A stretch of 64,000 bases of DNA from Metellina segmentata. Taxonomy: Eukaryota > Arthropoda > Arachnida > Araneae > Tetragnathidae. Position numbers and translations under genes: made by a program. Below, piece after piece: positions 22,081 through 35,754 of this stretch. Within the stretch, counting starts at the first letter, position 1. Every line of letters begins with the position of its first letter. The notes beneath the pieces are model-generated. The model was given only the letters and a program-made list of their open reading frames with translations, had not been told where the DNA came from and made no database searches. Location: positions 92,058,578 through 92,122,577 of the forward strand of contig OX375879.1 of the NCBI GenBank assembly GCA_947359465.1, written 5' to 3'.

Positions 22081-23590
22081 ATAGAATTCACTTATTAAAT
22101 GTCATCATTCTGTGTTAAACTCAAGCTGTATTCTCAAGTAAAAAATAATTAAATGTCAATTTCTTCGTATCTGAAAATTGTGAACACTTATAGAAGAATC
22201 TAATCAGAAAAACGATTTATCAGTGCAGTGAAGATCGTGATCGAGATTCAGGAATATTAATGCCGATATAAGGTTTATATTCAGACCTTCCCTTTAAAAT
22301 GGCATAATTTTATGTTAGAATAAGATCTGTAACCAGACCTTTCCTTTAAATGGCATCATTTTGTGTTAGAATCAATCTGTATTCTCAGATGGAAAATAAT
22401 TAAACGTCAATTTCTTCGTTTCTGAGAATTGAAATCACTTAAAAGAAGAATCTAATCGCAGAAGCAATTTATTAAAGCAGTGAAGATCGTGATCGAGATT
22501 CAGGAATATTAATGACAATCTAAGATCTCAAATCAGACCTTTCCTTTAAATGGGATCATTTTATTTTAGACTAAGATCTATATCCAGACCTTTCCTTTAA
22601 ATGGCATCATTTTAAGTTAGACTAAGATATATATCCAGACCTTTCCTTTAAATAGCATCATTTTATGTTAAACCAAGATCTATATCCAAACCTTTCCTTT
22701 AAATGGCATCATTTTGTTTAAGAATCAAGATGTATTCTCAGATGGAAAATAATTAAACGTCAATTTCTTCTTTCTGAGAATCGAAAACACTTAAAAGAAG
22801 ACTATAATCGCAGAAGCAATTTATTAAAGCAGTGAAGATCGTGATCGAGATTCAGGAATATTAATGCCAATCTAAGATCTCTATTCAGACATTTCCTTTA
22901 AATGGCATCATTTTATGTTAGACTAAGATCTATATCCAGACCTTTCCTTTAAATGGCATCATTTTGTGTAAGAATCAACCTGTATTCTCAGATGGAAAAC
23001 AATTAAACGTAAATTTCTTCGTTTCTGAATATTGGAAACGCTTAAAGAAGAATCTAATCGAAATTCAGGAATATTAATGCCATTCTAAGATCTAAATTCA
23101 GACATATCTTTAAATGGCATAATTTTATGTTAGACTGAGATCTATATCCAGACCTTTAAATGGCATCATTTTGTGTAAGAATCAACCTGTATTCTCAGAT
23201 GGAAAACAATTAAACGTATATTTCTTCGCTTCTGAAAATTGGAAACACTTAAAAAAGAATCTAATCGCAGAAGCAATTTATCAATGCAGTGAAGATCGTG
23301 ATCGAGATTCAGGAATATTAATGCCAATCTAAGATCTATATTCAGACATATCTTTAATTGGCATCATTTTATGTTAGACTGAGATCTATATCCAGACCTT
23401 TAAAATGGTATCATTTTGTGTTAGACTCAAGCTGTATTCCCAGATGGAAAAACAATAAAACGTCAATTCTTCGCTTCTGAAAATTGGAAACACTTAAAAA
23501 AAGAATCTAATCGCAGAAGAAATTTATCAATGCAGTGAAGATCGTGATCGAGATTCAGGAATATTAATGCCAATCTAAGATCTATATTCA
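22080..23590. repeat. Tandem array, about 250-bp units with 51-bp sub-repeats
   Basis: GTGAAGATCGTGATCGAGAT recurs near 22229, 22479, 22831, 23289 and 23536. Between those words lie variable numbers of a 51-bp sub-unit, CAGACCTTTCCTTTAAATGG then CATCATTTTATGTTAGACTA, at 22534, 22585, 22636 and 22687. The array is thus composite: units differ in length by whole 51-bp sub-units, and one unit near 23050 has lost the GTGAAG block. Confidence 0.88.
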
Positions 23591-24535
23591 AGCACGGAAA
23601 CCAAATTTAAAATTCCAAGATTGACTTTCATTAATAAACAAAAAAACAAGGAACCCAGTCCGGAGTGCATTAGTAACCACGCAAGGCGACAAGGCGAGAC
23701 GACTTGCAAAAACAAAGCGACATATATCTTCCCACGAAGGGAATAATAATAATACCAAAAAAAAAGGAGAAAAAAGGAGCGGAGGGGAATAAAAAAAGGA
23801 ATCCTTATGTTTTCTCGGACGGGCTATCCAGGCAGAAGTTCTCCACATCCGCAGCAGACCTTTCCTTGATTTAATAAAAAACCCTCGCTTCATACGGACG
23901 ACGGTAAAAAGAGGGAAAAAAATAATAAAAACTCACAGAAAACACAATATGGAAAAAAAACCTTTCCAAATTGCCGGTCGGGTGAAATAAAAATACAAGA
24001 AAAAAAGAGAGGCGAAAACTAAAAGAAGGGAAAAATCCCAGAGTCGTTTTTATCGAACTGCTCCAAGGGCCTGCTGCCACAGAGGCATGAGGAAAAGTGC
24101 GAATCATTTGCATAGAGGAAGGCTTCGATCGTGCCCACACATGACGTCATGCCTCGACAATTAAAACGCGCCGCTGGGGCACTTCGCCATTAATTCTGGG
24201 GGGTCCAAATTTCGGCGTACCCCTCCCCTCTTCACCCCAGGATGGAAGGACTAATGACTAGGGGCCTGCATATCCATATTCATGTAAGGATCTGGAGGCG
24301 TGGGATCGTCGTTTTATGCCTTGACTGTTTGGAACGGAGACCGCGGGTTTTTATACAAGAAGCCTCTCTCGCTTTCGACTGCACCTGAATATCAATGGAG
24401 CCCCTGTACTGCGGCATGTCTGACGGAGTTTACGGGAAATTGGTTTAAAATGGACTCGGGAGAAAGCTTCGGGCAAACTCGAGGAAACTGTTAAGTGTAA
24501 GGAGTGGGGTTTTTTTGGTTGACGCTCTTACGCGC
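23590..24535. other. GC-richer island 2, flanked by arrays on both sides
   Basis: About 0.95 kb, mostly unlike any transposon here. It has a purine-rich left half (23750-24030), a perfect ATGACGTCAT (24141-24150, a CRE/ATF-type palindrome), and GC-rich sequence around 24150-24300. Its left edge (23640-23870) and right edge (about 24420-24535) each have one decayed duplicate outside the flanking tandem arrays, at 20589-21010 and 27165-27300. Open frames on the minus strand (23588-23893, 23871-24140) and plus strand (24300-24494) are unfamiliar. A host regulatory segment or exon is possible but unproven. Confidence 0.5.
24141..24150. promoter_or_regulatory. CRE/ATF-type palindrome ATGACGTCAT
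   Basis: Perfect 10-bp palindrome inside island 2, a known consensus for bZIP factors of the CREB/ATF group. Binding is inferred from sequence only. Confidence 0.4.
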
Positions 24536-24539
24536 ACAC

Positions 24540-26960
24540 CGATGAATATCCTTTTCTGCGAGGTAGATGCCGGAAAGGAACTGAGGGTTAAAGTGTTTAG
24601 GACTGTTCTATACTTTAGTTTAAAAAATTCTTAAGACTTTGGTTAGGTAAGTGTGTATTGGAGTCCTGTCTGTAACTGAACAGCAGGGTCTAAAATCTGT
24701 CCACTGTTGACAGAACAGTGTGTCAGCTATCGAACTTTGTTATTGACCCTTTTACGTGGAACCTAGTTGAATATCCTTTTCTGCGACGTAGATGCCAAAC
24801 AGGAACCAAATGTTAACGTGTTTAAAACTGTTATAAACTTAAAATAAAAATTCTTAACACTATTCTTACATAAGCGTGTATTGGATTCCAGTCTGTAACT
24901 GAACAGCAGGATCTAAAATATATCCACTGTCGCGGGAATAGTGTGTCAGTTTTCGAACATTATTACCGACCCTTTTACGTGGAACCCCGTTAAATATTCT
25001 TTTCTGCGAGGTAGATGCCGGAAAGGAACTGAGGGTTAAAGTGTTTAGGACTTTTCTATACTTAAGTTTAAAAAATTCTTAAGACTTTGGTTAGATAAGT
25101 GTGTATTGGAGTCCTGTCTGTAACTGAACAGCAGGGTCTAAAATCTGTCCACTGTTGACTGAACAGTGTGTCAGCTATCGAACTTTGTTATTGACCCTTT
25201 TACGTGAAACCTAGTTGAATATCCTTTTCTGCGACGTAGATGCCGAACAGGAACCCAGCGTTAAAGTGTTTAAAACTGTTTTTAACTTAAGTTAAAAATT
25301 CTTAACACTATTGTTACATAAGTGTATTGGAGTCCTGTCTATAACTGAACAGCAGGGTCTAAAATATGTCCACTGTCGACAGAATAGTGTGTCCGTTTTC
25401 GAACATTGTTACTGACACTTTTAAGTGGAACCCCGTTGAATATTCTTTTCTGCGAGGTAGATGCCGGAAAGGAACTGAGGGTTAAAGTGTTTAGGACTGT
25501 TCTATACTTTAGTTTAAAAAATTCTTAAACTTTGGTTAGATACGTGTGTATTGAAGTCCTGTCTGTAACTGAACAGCAGGGTCTAAAATCTGTCCACTGT
25601 CGACAGAACAGTGTGTCAGCTATCGAACTTTGTTATTGACCCTTTTACGTGGAACCTAGTTGAATATCCTTTTCTGCGACGTAGATGTCGAACAGGAACC
25701 AAATGTTAAAGTGTTTAAAACTGTTATAAACTTAAAATAAAAATTCTTAATACTATTCTTACATAAACGTGTATTGGATTCCAGTCTGTAACTGAACAGC
25801 AGGATCTAAAATATATCCACTGTCGCGGGAATAGTGTGTCTGTTTTCGAACATTATTACCGACCCTTTTACGTGGAACCCCGTTAAATATTCTTTTCTGC
25901 GAGGTAGATGCCGGAAAGGAACTGAGGGTTAAAGTGTTTAGGACTGTTCTATACTTTAGTTTAAAAAATTCTTAAACTTTGATTAGATACGTGTGTATTG
26001 AAGTCCTGTCTGTAACTGAACAGCAGGGTCTAAAATCTGTCCACTGTCGACAGAACAGTGTGTCAGCTATCGAACTTTGTTACTAACACTTTTAAGTGGA
26101 ACCTCCTTGAATATCCCTTTTCTGCGACGTAGATGCCGAACAGGAACCCAGCGTTAAAGTGTTTAAAACTGTTTTTAACTTAAGTTAAAAATTCTTAACA
26201 CTATTGTTACATAAGTGTATTGGAGTCCTGTCTATAACTGAACAGCAGGGTCTAAAATATGTCCACTGTCGACAGAATAGTGTGTCCGTTTTCGAACATT
26301 GTTACTGACACTTTTAAGTGGAACCCCGTTGAATATTCTTTTCTGCGAGGTAGATGCCGGAAAGGAACTAAGGGTTAAAATGTTTAAGACTGTTCTATAC
26401 TTTAGTTTAAAAAATTCTTAACACTATTGTTACATAAGTTTGTATTAGAGTTCTGTCTGTAACTGAACAGCAGGGTCTAAAATAAGTCCACTGTCGACAG
26501 AATAGTGTGTCAGTTTTCGGACATTGTTACTAACACTTTTACGTGGAACCCCGTTGAATATCCTTTTCTGCGACGCAGATGCTGAAAAGGAACCAAGCGT
26601 TAAAGTGTTTAAAACTGTTATAAACTTAAGTTAAAAATTGATAACACTTTGGTTTGATAAAAATGTATTAGAGTCCCGTCTACAGCTGAACAGCAGGGTG
26701 TAAAATATGTCCACTTTTGACAGAATATTTCAGTTTTCGAACATTGCTAGTGAGGCTTTTGCTCGGAACCGCGTTTGGATATCATCTTCAGCGAGGGAGA
26801 TACTGAAAATTAGTAGACGTTAAAGTATTTAAGACTGTTCTGTACTTAAGTTAAACAATTCTTAAGACTTTGGTTTGATAAGTGTGTATTCGAATCCTGT
26901 CTACAACTGAACAGAAGGGTCTAAAATATGTCCACTGTCGACATAAATGTATCTGTTTTC
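24540..26960. repeat. Satellite, 223-bp monomers as a 446-bp dimer
   Basis: GTAGATGCC-type words recur at 24563, 24788, 25011, 25236, 25457, 25681, 25903, 26129, 26350, 26574 and (degenerate) 26796. Monomers alternate between type A (GCGAGGTAGATGCCGGAAAG, GTTTAGGAC) and type B (GCGACGTAGATGCCGAACAG, GTTTAAAAC), so the true repeat is an A-B dimer of about 446 bp, present about five times. Each monomer also carries AACTGAACAGCAGGGTCTAA and a short inverted pair, CCACTGT-CGACAG-AATAGTGTG. Confidence 0.93.
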
Positions 26961-27164
26961 GAGCATTGCTAGAGACACATTTGCACAAAAGTTTCTGAAA
27001 ATGCGATACATAAACATCTCCCCAGTAGGTAATATTTTTAGAAATTTATTATATTTTGAAAGGAACATTAAGAATAAAAACATAGAAATCATTGTACAAT
27101 TAAACAAAAATCATATGTATATAAAGGATAGGTATGAATATCACTATAATTTTCACACTCAAGT

Positions 27165-27460
27165 GGATTTGATAGGAAAATGGTTTAAAATGGACTCGAA
27201 GAATGATTTGAGCAAACTGAGGAAACTGCTGATTGTATTGAGTGGGGTTTTTTGGTTGACACTTTTACTAGTAACTGCTGAATATTCTTTTCTGTGAGGT
27301 AGATGCTGGCTATTAACGAAGCGTTAAAAATGTTTAAAACTGTACAATGTGCATAATTTAATTAAAATTCTTAATACTTTGGTAGTGCACAGCATAGTGT
27401 CTAAGAGCTGTCGACTGGCACATGTTTCAGTTTACGAACATTGTCAGTGACATATTTGCT
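27165..27460. repeat. Decayed copy of island 2 right edge plus satellite start
   Basis: GGTTTAAAATGGACTCGAAG, GAGGAAACTG, GAGTGGGGTTTTTTGGTTGA and TTTTCTGTGAGGTAGATGCT parallel, in order, 24440-24570. The match runs on into a last degenerate monomer (to about 27460). A block of edge plus satellite was therefore copied about 2.7 kb to the right. Confidence 0.75.
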
Positions 27461-27654
27461 CCTTTGAATTGGTCGGCAGGTAATATGTTAAGAAAATAAT
27501 ACTTTATTCTTAGAAACCTTTAAAATGCATTGAAAACGGGAAATCAATGTATATCTATGTAAGAGATATATAAAAGATAGATATTGACCTTTATATAAGC
27601 TTCAACAAAGTAGATCGATCTAATCTTCAACATCAAGTCTTGTAATTGGCTTAA

Positions 27655-27870
27655 TCCTCCAAGTTTTTGTCTCGGCAAGATAGTACCTCGTAATTAGAAA
27701 AACTAACCAGATTATATTGGACAAGATAGCTCGTCATTGGAAGAAAACTCGTCAGATCTTGATTTCGTCATCAGCAAAGAATCGAAAATATCTTAATGAT
27801 TTAATGTCTCATTATTAACAAGATTGATCTGATTTGGATGGATGAAATATGTAGTAAAAACTAAAAGGAG
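27655..27870. repeat. Dispersed repeat (GATATCTCGTC family)
   Basis: AAGATAGTACCTCGTAATTA, ACAAGATAGCTCGTCATTGG, CTCGTCAGATCTTGATTTCG and GGATGGATGAAATATGTAGT are diverged versions of the 102-bp unit at 0.65-1.28 kb. Confidence 0.65.
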
Positions 27871-28470
27871 TATTGGAGACTCAAGAGAGTGCGTCTGTTA
27901 AACTCGAGGTAGCCGTTTGATGTAAGGGAATGGGGTTAATGCATAGAAATAAAATATCTAGCCAAAAGAATCTCAATGAAAATAATTTTGTAGGTTGGTT
28001 GAGTATCATGGAGCAAGGCCCATATTTGATAAAGCTGCTCCAAGCACAAGACAACAACATAAAGTACAGGACACACTCACAATTAAAGTTATATTGACAT
28101 AGAGGAAAGATATAATGTGGTCACAAAAGCAAGAAAACATTTTCCTATTTTGTTTTCATTTTTAAAATATTTTCTTGAAAATGAGGATTTACTTAAGTGT
28201 ATACTTTACTTAGATGTGAACAATTTGAAGTTTTGATGAAAATTTAGATTGTTCAAATTGGATTGTGAGGATCGGTTTAGCTCTTTTTAGTTCTGAAACT
28301 TAGAGCTTTCAGTAGGTAATTTGATCCCTCAAAATGTATTTATTCGCAGTTAAATGCCTCTTTTAAGCTATACAAAATTTAATGTTCAGTTAAAAAAGCA
28401 TAATAACTGTATGAATTTTAATCTCTCATTAGGTAGGCACTAATTTTTTGTAAGAAAAATAAAGGAGTAT
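27871..28470. other. AT-rich stretch, no feature recognised
   Basis: About 600 bp without a recognisable gene or repeat. Confidence 0.4.
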
Positions 28471-28589
28471 ATACCTTAGATAATAATACCTTAAAAATAT
28501 AACCTCAGATACTAATACCTTAAGAATGTAGCCTTAGATAATAACACCTTAGGAATATAACCTTAGATAATAATACTTTAAAAATATAT
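28471..28589. repeat. 29-bp minisatellite, 4 copies
   Basis: Consensus AACCTTAGATAATAATACCT then TAAAAATAT, repeated four times with small substitutions. Confidence 0.85.
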
Positions 28590-30344
28590 CATAATGATTT
28601 TTATGTTCCTAGCGTTAGCCATTTAAAAGAGGTGGAAAGTCAGACCTCACAGATGCAGTTAAACATTTATTTATTGGTTTAATAACACAACAAAGCATGC
28701 CAACATATTTTAACTGCATGGTTGTGGGTAGAAGAATAGTCAAGTTTGTAAAATTATTTAATTTAAGCTACATTATTTTGGTTTATTTCATAAATCATTC
28801 AAAAAAATCAAATTTGTTTCACTTTAAATAAATAATAGGTTAAAGTTATCTACCTCTAAATTCTGTACTTTAAAAGAAAAAGGGTTAAATTGATGTCCAA
28901 ACACGCTAATTTTGAGATGACCACAAATCACTTTAACGTGAAGAAAAACTGCCATTACCTTTCTCTTGATGCATCTTGTACGTTGAATTAAGAATTAATT
29001 TAAAAAGAACTACTAAATCAGTTGTTATCAAAAACTTGCAAAACAGATATTGGAGTTTTTTCTACCAAAGTATAGAAGTATAAACTATCAATACAGTTCA
29101 CGGAAAACAAACGGATCTTTTGGTGTAATTACTGACTTAACTACCACTAAGGTTCCACCCATCAGAAATACGTTTAAACGAAATCTGTGTTTAGAAAACT
29201 GATTTTAATTCTTAACTAGCGTTTCCCTATCTAATTCAAAATATGTCACTTTGAATGAAAAATCTCTGGATACCCCGTTACAGAAAGTGATACTAATATC
29301 GGTCTCCCCATTTCTCTCTTTTATTTCTCTTGCAAAGACATTTTATTCTACGCGGATTCATTTTGTTTTCAACTACTTAGATATATCTTTCAAAAGAAAT
29401 AGCAAAGACAAATGCGATGTATTACAGTAAATGTGTGTCGGTAAATTGTTGAATTTGTAGTTGAGATAAGTCAGGAAGAAACACGTTAATTTAAAAATAA
29501 ATTTATTCAGAATCAAGAGGAAACCGATTTCGTTTGAATGATTGTAGGATCGTTTGAAACATGTTCGTAGAGAGTGACAGTAACTAACCAAAACCCTTGT
29601 AAATGAAAACGATTTTGAATATTTAAAAGATATTGGTATCGTTTGGAAGCTGAGTAGTTGGAAAATATTTTGAATTAGATAAAAATTATCAATATTTATG
29701 TGAATTTTCGTAATTCCCCCTCTAGTTAATTTATACACCTTAGATTCCTATCATACAAGGATACGTGATAATCAATATAATATGCTTGGGATGCTCTGAT
29801 AGTTATCAGAACAACGCCATGCTCAAGTGCGCAAATGGATCTTCTTGTCACCAAAAGTTTTGGACAAGTTTGTGGAACTGCGTTAGTATCAGAGCCTAGC
29901 ACGTTAACTTTAAGCTACTTTCCACATCGCAAAACTTTTTTTTTGCAATAACTAAAAACAAAAATCTACTCACTTAAGTCTTTTACCTTTTTCTTTAATT
30001 CCCAGTAGCATCATAAGAAATTTGGATACTCTTAATTTACTAAATATAGCTTGTATAATTCGTCATTTGAGATACTTCTGTTCGGGTACTGTGTAGAATG
30101 GGATTCATCTCGGACTGAATTCTTAATTTTTGAGAACAAAATTTTGTTTGTGTTAGAAATTTGTGTACTAAATTGTTTAATTGAACAGTACTTGTGTTTA
30201 ACACTCGTATTAGTTGATCTTAACGTCGAAAACTGCCGCAGTCTCTGGTGCAAAAACCTGTTCCAAACGGTTATCAGATTTAGGAAGGGAACAATTTGTG
30301 TTTCCTCTACTTGTATCATCTTTTCTCTTGGTAGGTTGACAGTT
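28590..30344. other. AT-rich stretch, no feature recognised
   Basis: About 1.75 kb. Overlapping open frames on both strands at 30032-30347 (95 and 98 codons) and the minus frame at 29373-29738 (121 codons) have no recognisable motif and AT-driven composition. I do not call them. Confidence 0.4.
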
Positions 30345-30480
30345 TAATTAACGTCGTACTGGAGTAATACAACGGGCTATTGACGGTGGTTCGGAATCAA
30401 TCCCCAAGGGAAAGATTCGAGGACAGCACCACGTAATTTTGAACCACGGTCAATGATGAGTCGTCAGTACCTGTTCTCGA
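30345..30480 (-). mobile_element. SINE fragment, 3' half
   Basis: On the plus strand it reads AACGTCGTACTGGAGTAATA, CAACGGGCTATTGACGGTGG, TTCGGAATCAATCCCCAAGG and CACGTAATTTTGAACCACGG, the reverse complement of the SINE 3' half. The head is absent. Confidence 0.85.
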
Positions 30481-33329
<2,849 letters not shown>

Positions 33330-34050
33330 AAATCAACAAAATAGCGGAACACTCGTGACGACTGGAGGAAAAAGAAGGAAAGCGAAAGGCGGGAAAAATA
33401 AAAATATTAAAGCCCGTGTTCACTCAAAAAAGAAACATCTCAAGCGATCAGATTAACTCGGCTGTAATTAATCGCATTAATAACTTCTAATTAAAGACGA
33501 GTTGTGCGTAAAAATGGCGGATTCTCTTCCAGTTTACACGTGTGAAGGATGGAACGTTTTGAAAAGAAGGGAAAAAATGGCACTGAATTCATCATCCGCG
33601 TGATCCAGTTATACAAATCGTTAGCAATTAAAAGCTATTTTAAAAAGCCGAAGAGTGCTAGTTGGCGGGCCCCGCTTATTTTTCTCCGACTGTCGATCGT
33701 CTTTGTTCGCAGGCGGAACTGAAGTGAAGCCAGCGTCCCGCGTATTTTGTAATATCAGCGCGAATCCTTTTCCTTCGAAGCTGCGTTTGTATGGATCAAT
33801 TACGAGCGTCTTTTCTTCTCTCTGCGCTTCCTTTTCAATTTTGATTGCTCCGAAGAGTTTTCGGTGGGCTTCAAAAGGCTAATGTTTTACGCTCGGAAGT
33901 TCGGCGGGAATTTTGTTTCAGGGGGGATGATACTTTTGTGTCCCGGAAAGAAAATTCCGGAGCTGCAGAAATGGAGTCCCGTTCTTTCTAATTAGTTCAG
34001 ATTTTCGGGAATCCCCTCTCGGAAATGCCGTCTTACACGCATTAATTTCC
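33330..34050. other. GC-richer island 3
   Basis: About 0.7 kb with homeodomain-type TAATTA/ATTAAT words (33465-33495), a GGCGGGCCCCGC core (33663-33676) and GC-rich sequence to about 34030. It resembles none of the transposons here. The plus frame at 33655-33882 (75 codons) is unfamiliar. A conserved non-coding or promoter-proximal segment is possible by composition only. Confidence 0.4.
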
Positions 34051-34508
34051 TTTGCGTGGAAATAGTGAAAAAATTATTTCCACGCAGTGAAAGAAGAATG
34101 AATCAATTCCGAGTTGCCGATTGCAAAATGCTTTAATCTTCTAAAATCGGAGATGATATTGTGAGAGGCAGTTTCTTTTAAGCTAAATATAGGTGGCCGT
34201 GGTATTTCTGCGGCGTAATGTGCTTCCTGTACGTATTCCGAATGTGACGTCACTTGACTTGCTTTTTGAATAGTTTCAGCTGATAATTTTGCTGTTGGTG
34301 TTGGGGATGTCACTCACACTAATTTCGTTTACGTGGACTGATAAAAAATGGCTTTCGATCTAGCGAAAGAGCAACAAATCATTGTCAATTATAAAATGCT
34401 TTAATATTTCGAAGTAAAAGATTTCTGTTGTAGGAGAAATTTACCTCTAGCTAAACGAAGGTACTCTCTGTGGTTGAATGTGTTTCCTGTATTTATTTAC
34501 AGATAGGA
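34048..34508. repeat. Tandem pair of a TGACGTCA-bearing dispersed repeat
   Basis: AAAATGCTTTAATCTTC at 34125 is repeated at 34393 (268 bp later). AAGCTAAATATAGGTGG, TAATGTGCTTCCTGTACGTA and AATGTGACGTCACTTG follow in unit 1, with AGCTAAACGAAGG and GAATGTGTTTCCTGTATTTA in unit 2. Further copies lie at 49505-49625 and 50660-50800. An exact 11-bp inverted repeat (34054-34064 and 34075-34085) marks the left end. Confidence 0.7.
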
Positions 34509-34509
34509 A

Positions 34510-34615
34510 GTAGAATTAACGTCTCACTGGGGCAACACAACGGGATACTGACGACGATTTGGTATCGATTATGTATAATCCAAGGACAACATCTCGTAAA
34601 TGTCTGTGATTGAGT
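34510..34615 (-). mobile_element. SINE fragment, 3' end
   Basis: ATTAACGTCTCACTGGGGCA, ACACAACGGGATACTGACGA and ATCCAAGGACAACATCTCGT: reverse complement of the SINE 3' third. Confidence 0.75.
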
Positions 34616-35358
34616 TTGTTTATTATTTTTGTTTTAAACTGACTCTCTTGCTAACTACACTCTTACAATTGGATAGAACGACTCTGAGTTTATGCGATTA
34701 CATATATAAATAAATTTTAAAGAAATTCAATATGCATCACATGAGAGTATTTGGATAACAGCAGAAGGCTCTTCGCATTTTGTTTATTTCGATTATTTTC
34801 ATTGAAAATGTGAAGCATGGTTACCATGAAGTATTTTGTGTTCGAAATACGCGATTTACATTGCATTAATTTTCAAATGTAATTCATTATTCACTGTCTT
34901 TCAAACATTTAAAAGGGATTTCATAATTTTGTTTTTATTTGTTGTGATGAAACTTTATCTTATGCGTTAGAAAGCACACATACTGACATATCTTACCAAG
35001 TGTAAGCAAATGTGTTTGTATTTTTTTAAATTATGCAGTTTTTAAAATGTAAAATCAATTACCTTTTTATTCTTGTAGATATTTGTGAACTCTTGTAGAG
35101 AACTAGGATTAGCCTTATTTCCTTCTTAATTAAAATGGGGAAACTTTATTCTGTGTTTATATGAAAGTAATTGTTATAATTTAATTTACACTTTCTATGA
35201 ACTTTATTGCTTTGTTTATCTTGATTGGTTTTGTTATAAATAACAAAGAGCCATATTTGGCCAAAATGTTTCAAACACAAGAAAAAAAACGTCAAATAAT
35301 GAAGGAAAGCTGTATTTGCATAGAATATAGAAATAGACCCATGTAAGTTACAGGAATT
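34616..35358. other. AT-rich spacer
   Basis: About 740 bp with no recognisable feature. Confidence 0.4.
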
Positions 35359-35754
35359 CGTACAGCTGCTGTTTATGTTTATAGAGGTGGTAATGACCTT
35401 GGTGGGGGTTTTCGGTGCACTTCTAGTAGCGAGTTATGGCAGGTTAAGGTAACCCATCTGTATTTCGTTTATTGCAGCTGTTATGGCAACCTTGGCAAGC
35501 GGAAAGTTTAAATTTTCATTTTGAATATTATAGAAAGTTCTTTTAAAATTCGTTAACTTGTATTTGATTAATATATTCTTTAAAATGTTCACAAATGTGG
35601 TTCTGAAGCTTGTTACTTTTCGTTTTATAAAGAAAAAGATTTTTGAAAGAAAAATAGCATTGGAAATAATTATTTCCTTGGCGATTTTAGAAGTTCGCCA
35701 AAAAAAATCGCCAAGTCCGTTGCCACCACTACAAATGCAGACTACAGCTGTAAC
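35359..35754. mobile_element. MITE-like element with long imperfect inverted ends
   Basis: The left arm (GTACAGCTGCTGTTTATG, TTTATAGAGGTGGTAATGAC, CTTGGTGGGGGTTTTCGG, CACTTCTAG) pairs with the complement of the right arm (TTACAGCTGTAGTCTGCATT, TGTAGTGGTGGCAACGG, CTTGGCGATTTTTTTTGG, AACTTCTAA). The match is about 70 percent over some 80 bp, judged by eye. Length is about 396 bp. No target duplication is certain and the family is unknown. Open frames inside (35434-35757 minus, 35558-35797 plus) are by-products of this structure. Confidence 0.6.

Noticed and set aside
24300..24494. Small plus-strand frame in island 2
   Set aside because: 64 codons, no recognised motif, and its 3' part is duplicated in decayed form at 27.2 kb without keeping the frame as a recognisable product.
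30032..30347. Overlapping 95- and 98-codon frames
   Set aside because: No recognisable motif on either strand, and both are open over the same AT-rich DNA. I considered a retroelement fragment but found no reverse transcriptase, protease or integrase motif.
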